NCBI GenBank assembly: GCA_030587475.1
Contig: JAUQYZ010000031.1
Span: 35,173-99,172 of the forward strand
DNA: 64,000 bases
DNA from: Candidatus Sigynarchaeum calidifontis
Lineage (GTDB): Archaea; Asgardarchaeota; Lokiarchaeia; Sigyniarchaeales; Sigyniarchaeaceae
Direction: 5' to 3'
The position numbers were made by a program, and so were the translations under genes. Below the pieces are notes generated by a model that had not been told where the DNA came from, ran no database searches, and saw nothing but the letters and a program-made list of their open reading frames with translations. Of this stretch, positions 61,641-64,000 are shown piece after piece (the first letter of the stretch is position 1; the number at the start of each line of letters is the position of its first letter).

Positions 61641-63712
61641 GCACCCCTTGCTGCATCCTCCAGGTCCTTGAGGAGCTTCGTAACTTGTGCAGAGAGGTCA
61701 TCGCTCTGCTTTTGCAAGCTCTTGATCTCCGCCTGGATTTCCTCCAGACGGCTCTCTTGCGCGTCGAGCTTCGACACGTACTTCTCACGCAGCTCCGTCT
61801 CGGAGCGGGAAGGGGTCTTGCTCATGCTAGATAGGTTCTTGCGAAGGCGGTCCTGCTCCTGGAAGATCTCGTTCAACTCGTTCTGCCGTTTTGAGAGCAC
61901 GTTCTTGACATCGTTCAGCTTCTCGAGCACCTCAGCGACTTGCGTGAGCAGCGCTTGCTCGCCCGGCTTGATCCATTTCTTGGCCAGGTACCGCTGGACG
62001 TTCTCGAGCAAGGTTTTCTTGTTCATGTCCCAGATGTAATAGCTCGAGTAGGACTCGTACCGCTCTTTGACCACGAGCTTGATGTTCTGCTTCGGTTCCA
62101 ACGACGTGGAGAACCTGTTGTGGTTCGGCGTGTCCTTGGGGACGAGCTTCGTGTCGTAGATCTCGTAGCCAGCGGTCTTCGGGTGGTCGATGTAGAGCGC
62201 GTGCGCCTTGTCGGTCTTGTTCTGGATCTTGTACGTCGTCGTCCTGTTGGTGTAATAGTACTCGTACGAGTATCCCCCGCCGAAGCTCACCCGGTGCACT
62301 GCAGCCGAATTCGACTCCGTTTCCTTGTCCACGATGACGCCTTGCTCGAGGGCATATGCTAGAAGCCTGGTCTCCTCCTGGTTCAAGAAGGGGAGCATGG
62401 CCTCGCCAGCGAGACCGTCCTGGTAGAAGATCGTGATCGGGCCTTGCTCCAAGGTGACGCCGGCCGTGTTCGTGATCTCGAGGCACGCCATGGGATTCTT
62501 CTCGTGCTGGGATTGCTCGTAAAGGAGTATTCGCTTCCCCTTGACATCTTTCGAGACGATGGGAACCAGCGCGGATTGTTTCCGCTTGATCGTGACCGGT
62601 TTCGAGATGCGATATTCGAAAAGCTCGCCCATGTCCTTCGTGCTCACTTGTGCTTGCGTTTGCGCCGCCACTTGCTTCATTGCCACTTGCATCGGCGCCG
62701 GGGCCGGGGCAGCAGGCGGGCGCATGACTGACGCCGCCGCTCCCGTCATCGCCCGCACGGCCGGTGGTGCACCAGGTCTCGCCTTCGACTTCCTCGGTGC
62801 CTCCGCCTCCTCCTTCGCCATCGCCTCATCGAACTTGGCCTCGCCCCCCACCTCGTCTTCGATGGCCGCCGGGCCTATCTGCGCGGCCCTCGGTGGCTCC
62901 ACGACGGGGCGGGTGATGTAGGTGGGCGGGTAGATCGGGCACACGAACGAGACGGGCATGCCCGCGACCATGGCGATGTCGATCTCGTCCCAGTCTTGTT
63001 CCGTGGTGTTCTCCACGAGGCACCAGCCGCTGAGGAAGCATTTCTCCTCCTTCGGGTCGTCCGGGATCAGCATGCGGTAGCTCGTCTTCCAGACGGGGCT
63101 CTCGATGATGTAGCTTGCCTGGATCTCCCTCTCGATCTCCCCCTCGCCCTCGCAATGGATGAAGATGCGCTTCGCGTCCGCTTTTTTCCCGGCGATGATC
63201 GTGTCCAGGTAGAAATCGAGATCTTTCTGGAGCTTCGGATCGGCAAGCTTGATGCTCTTGATATCCGAAAACTTGATCTGGCCAACATTTCCTTTTGTAT
63301 CGAGCACGACGAGCGCGGGCCGCGTTACCTCGTTCTCGTTAACGATGAGCTTGTATTCCTGGATGCCCATTATGCGTCCCGTGATGACCTCGTTCCCGTC
63401 AAGGTCGAGCTGGGTCGCCGCTCCCTTGAAATTCTCCACGAGGCTCGTGAAGCTGCCACTGCTGGCAATATCCACGGCGACGTTCTCGAGCACCTTCCCG
63501 ATATCCTGGTCCGCATCGTATGCGATCGAGGAAACGAACCCCCCGCTCATGTCAAGGACGAGCAAGGATTTCAAGACATCATTCATCTCGTTTTTCTTGA
63601 ACTCCAAGGAGATGGTCGACGTGCCCTTGATCTTACCCTTCAAGGTGAAAAAGGAGACGCCATGCTTGAAGAGCGTAACACTTTTCACCGTCAGCGATGA
63701 TGCTTCTGCCAT
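61637..63712 (-). CDS. DUF4139-type protein, first paralog of a tandem pair
   Basis: A 691-residue relative of the following gene: VTLFKHGVSFFTLKG opening, KTSYRMLIPDDP and FLSGWCLVENTTEQDW in the middle, an Ala/Pro-rich linker (about residues 310-355), a conserved KDMGELFEYRISKPV-like strand after the linker and a C-terminal coiled coil. The two copies align along their length and probably arose by duplication. ATG 63712 is chosen over TTG 63718. Confidence 0.75.
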   Translation of the reverse strand: MAEASSLTVKSVTLFKHGVSFFTLKGKIKGTSTISLEFKKNEMNDVLKSLLVLDMSGGFVSSIAYDADQDIGKVLENVAVDIASSGSFTSLVENFKGAATQLDLDGNEVITGRIMGIQEYKLIVNENEVTRPALVVLDTKGNVGQIKFSDIKSIKLADPKLQKDLDFYLDTIIAGKKADAKRIFIHCEGEGEIEREIQASYIIESPVWKTSYRMLIPDDPKEEKCFLSGWCLVENTTEQDWDEIDIAMVAGMPVSFVCPIYPPTYITRPVVEPPRAAQIGPAAIEDEVGGEAKFDEAMAKEEAEAPRKSKARPGAPPAVRAMTGAAASVMRPPAAPAPAPMQVAMKQVAAQTQAQVSTKDMGELFEYRISKPVTIKRKQSALVPIVSKDVKGKRILLYEQSQHEKNPMACLEITNTAGVTLEQGPITIFYQDGLAGEAMLPFLNQEETRLLAYALEQGVIVDKETESNSAAVHRVSFGGGYSYEYYYTNRTTTYKIQNKTDKAHALYIDHPKTAGYEIYDTKLVPKDTPNHNRFSTSLEPKQNIKLVVKERYESYSSYYIWDMNKKTLLENVQRYLAKKWIKPGEQALLTQVAEVLEKLNDVKNVLSKRQNELNEIFQEQDRLRKNLSSMSKTPSRSETELREKYVSKLDAQESRLEEIQAEIKSLQKQSDDLSAQVTKLLKDLEDAARGA

Positions 63713-63760
63713 GACCAAACCAACCTTTTTTTTCGACTAACAGAGAAGACAATGCTGATT

Positions 63761-64000
63761 TTAAGGTCGATCTACTCCATTATCCTTCAAAACGCTTTGC
63801 GAGACCATTACGGGACATTTCAAGTGCTGCTCTAGCTTGTACCTCGCACTCTCGTCTAATCGAAAGCCATATTGAGTTCGGGAGATTGCGTTGATTTTCT
63901 TCATCGTCGGTTCCGGACTGACCTTGAATGCACGAATGCTCTTCCATTTTGGATGGGCTTTCCACGCCTTGACGAAGTTGAAAACGTATTCTTTCTTTGC
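63761..64000 (-). CDS. C-terminal fragment of an unrecognised protein, cut by window edge
   Basis: The minus strand is open from the right edge to TAA 63761-63763, giving 79 residues that are basic and rich in Lys (KAWKAHPKWKSIRAF, RTQYGFRLDESARYKLE). The gene starts outside the window. No family is recognised. It lies 48 bases upstream of the DUF4139 pair on the same strand. Confidence 0.55.
   Translation of the reverse strand, partial: AKKEYVFNFVKAWKAHPKWKSIRAFKVSPEPTMKKINAISRTQYGFRLDESARYKLEQHLKCPVMVSQSVLKDNGVDRP

Noticed and set aside
62996-63700. 234-codon plus-strand frame opposite the other DUF4139 gene
   Set aside because: Same kind of antisense shadow as at 59493.

Overview
The window is archaeal and most probably from an Asgard-type archaeon of about 50% GC. 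Archaeal markers are an exosome superoperon (SBDS, Rrp4, Rrp41, Rrp42, L37Ae, Pcc1, prefoldin beta), S17e, L3/L4/L23 in archaeal form, RNA polymerase subunit P, Orc1/Cdc6, a KRR1/Dim2-like KH protein, ER-type signal peptidase, a glycerol-1-phosphate dehydrogenase relative, intron-bearing tRNAs and archaeal TATA boxes. The Asgard assignment rests on eukaryote-like pieces: several Ras/Rab/MglA-like GTPases, roadblock domains (one fused to a Rab-like GTPase), V4R (Bet3-fold) proteins, a ZPR1 zinc finger and an AN1 zinc finger joined to a site-2 protease. The clade within Asgard cannot be fixed from this sequence alone.

Layout. 1-2213: end of lysX, then lysZ and lysK of the LysW-carrier lysine (or arginine) pathway; lysY lies far away at 55.6 kb. 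2.2-9.7 kb: tRNA-dihydrouridine synthase, intron-containing tRNA-Ala(CGC), a beta-rich unknown, a broken gene, a URO-D family methyltransferase with an acyl-CoA synthetase alpha subunit, phosphoglycerate mutase and an SGNH hydrolase. 9.9-15.7 kb: exosome/ribosome-maturation superoperon ending in a DHH phosphoesterase. 15.7-18.2 kb: ECF transporter energising module. 18.3-28.2 kb: PPi-type phosphofructokinase, ZPR1, THUMP protein, HerA-like ATPase, tRNA-Pro(CGG), YkgJ-type and PAC2 proteins, unknowns and a decayed GC-rich stretch. 28.3-31.0 kb: operon of a two-roadblock protein, a possible DENN-like protein, an MglA-like GTPase and a one-helix membrane protein. 31.0-36.8 kb: Lrp regulator, SWIM protein, four-subunit 2-oxoacid:ferredoxin oxidoreductase, triosephosphate isomerase, tRNA-Glu(CTC) with a misplaced intron, S17e. 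36.9-44.6 kb: surface protein, FtsZ, then a tightly packed Orc1, winged-helix, unknown, signal peptidase, radical SAM run. 44.6-46.7 kb: L23/L4/L3. 47.0-51.5 kb: V4R-V4R-[roadblock+Rab] cluster, AN1-site-2 protease, a small unknown and a hexapeptide-repeat protein. 51.6-59.5 kb: NIF3, a truncated GTPase, winged-helix proteins, KH protein, rpoP, another GTPase, lysY, a ThiI-like protein and a G1PDH-like protein. 59.6-63.7 kb: two tandem DUF4139-type paralogs. A gene runs off the right edge.

How the parts work together. Lysine genes, glycolysis (PPi-PFK, TIM, dPGM) and the ferredoxin-linked oxidoreductase suggest an anaerobic heterotroph making acetyl-CoA-type thioesters, which an ADP-forming synthetase relative could use. 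The two GTPase clusters are the most interesting content: one pairs Bet3-fold proteins with a roadblock-Rab fusion, as in eukaryotic TRAPP/Rab; the other pairs roadblock domains and a protein with DENN-like sequence pattern with an MglA-type switch. Both functional readings are inferences.
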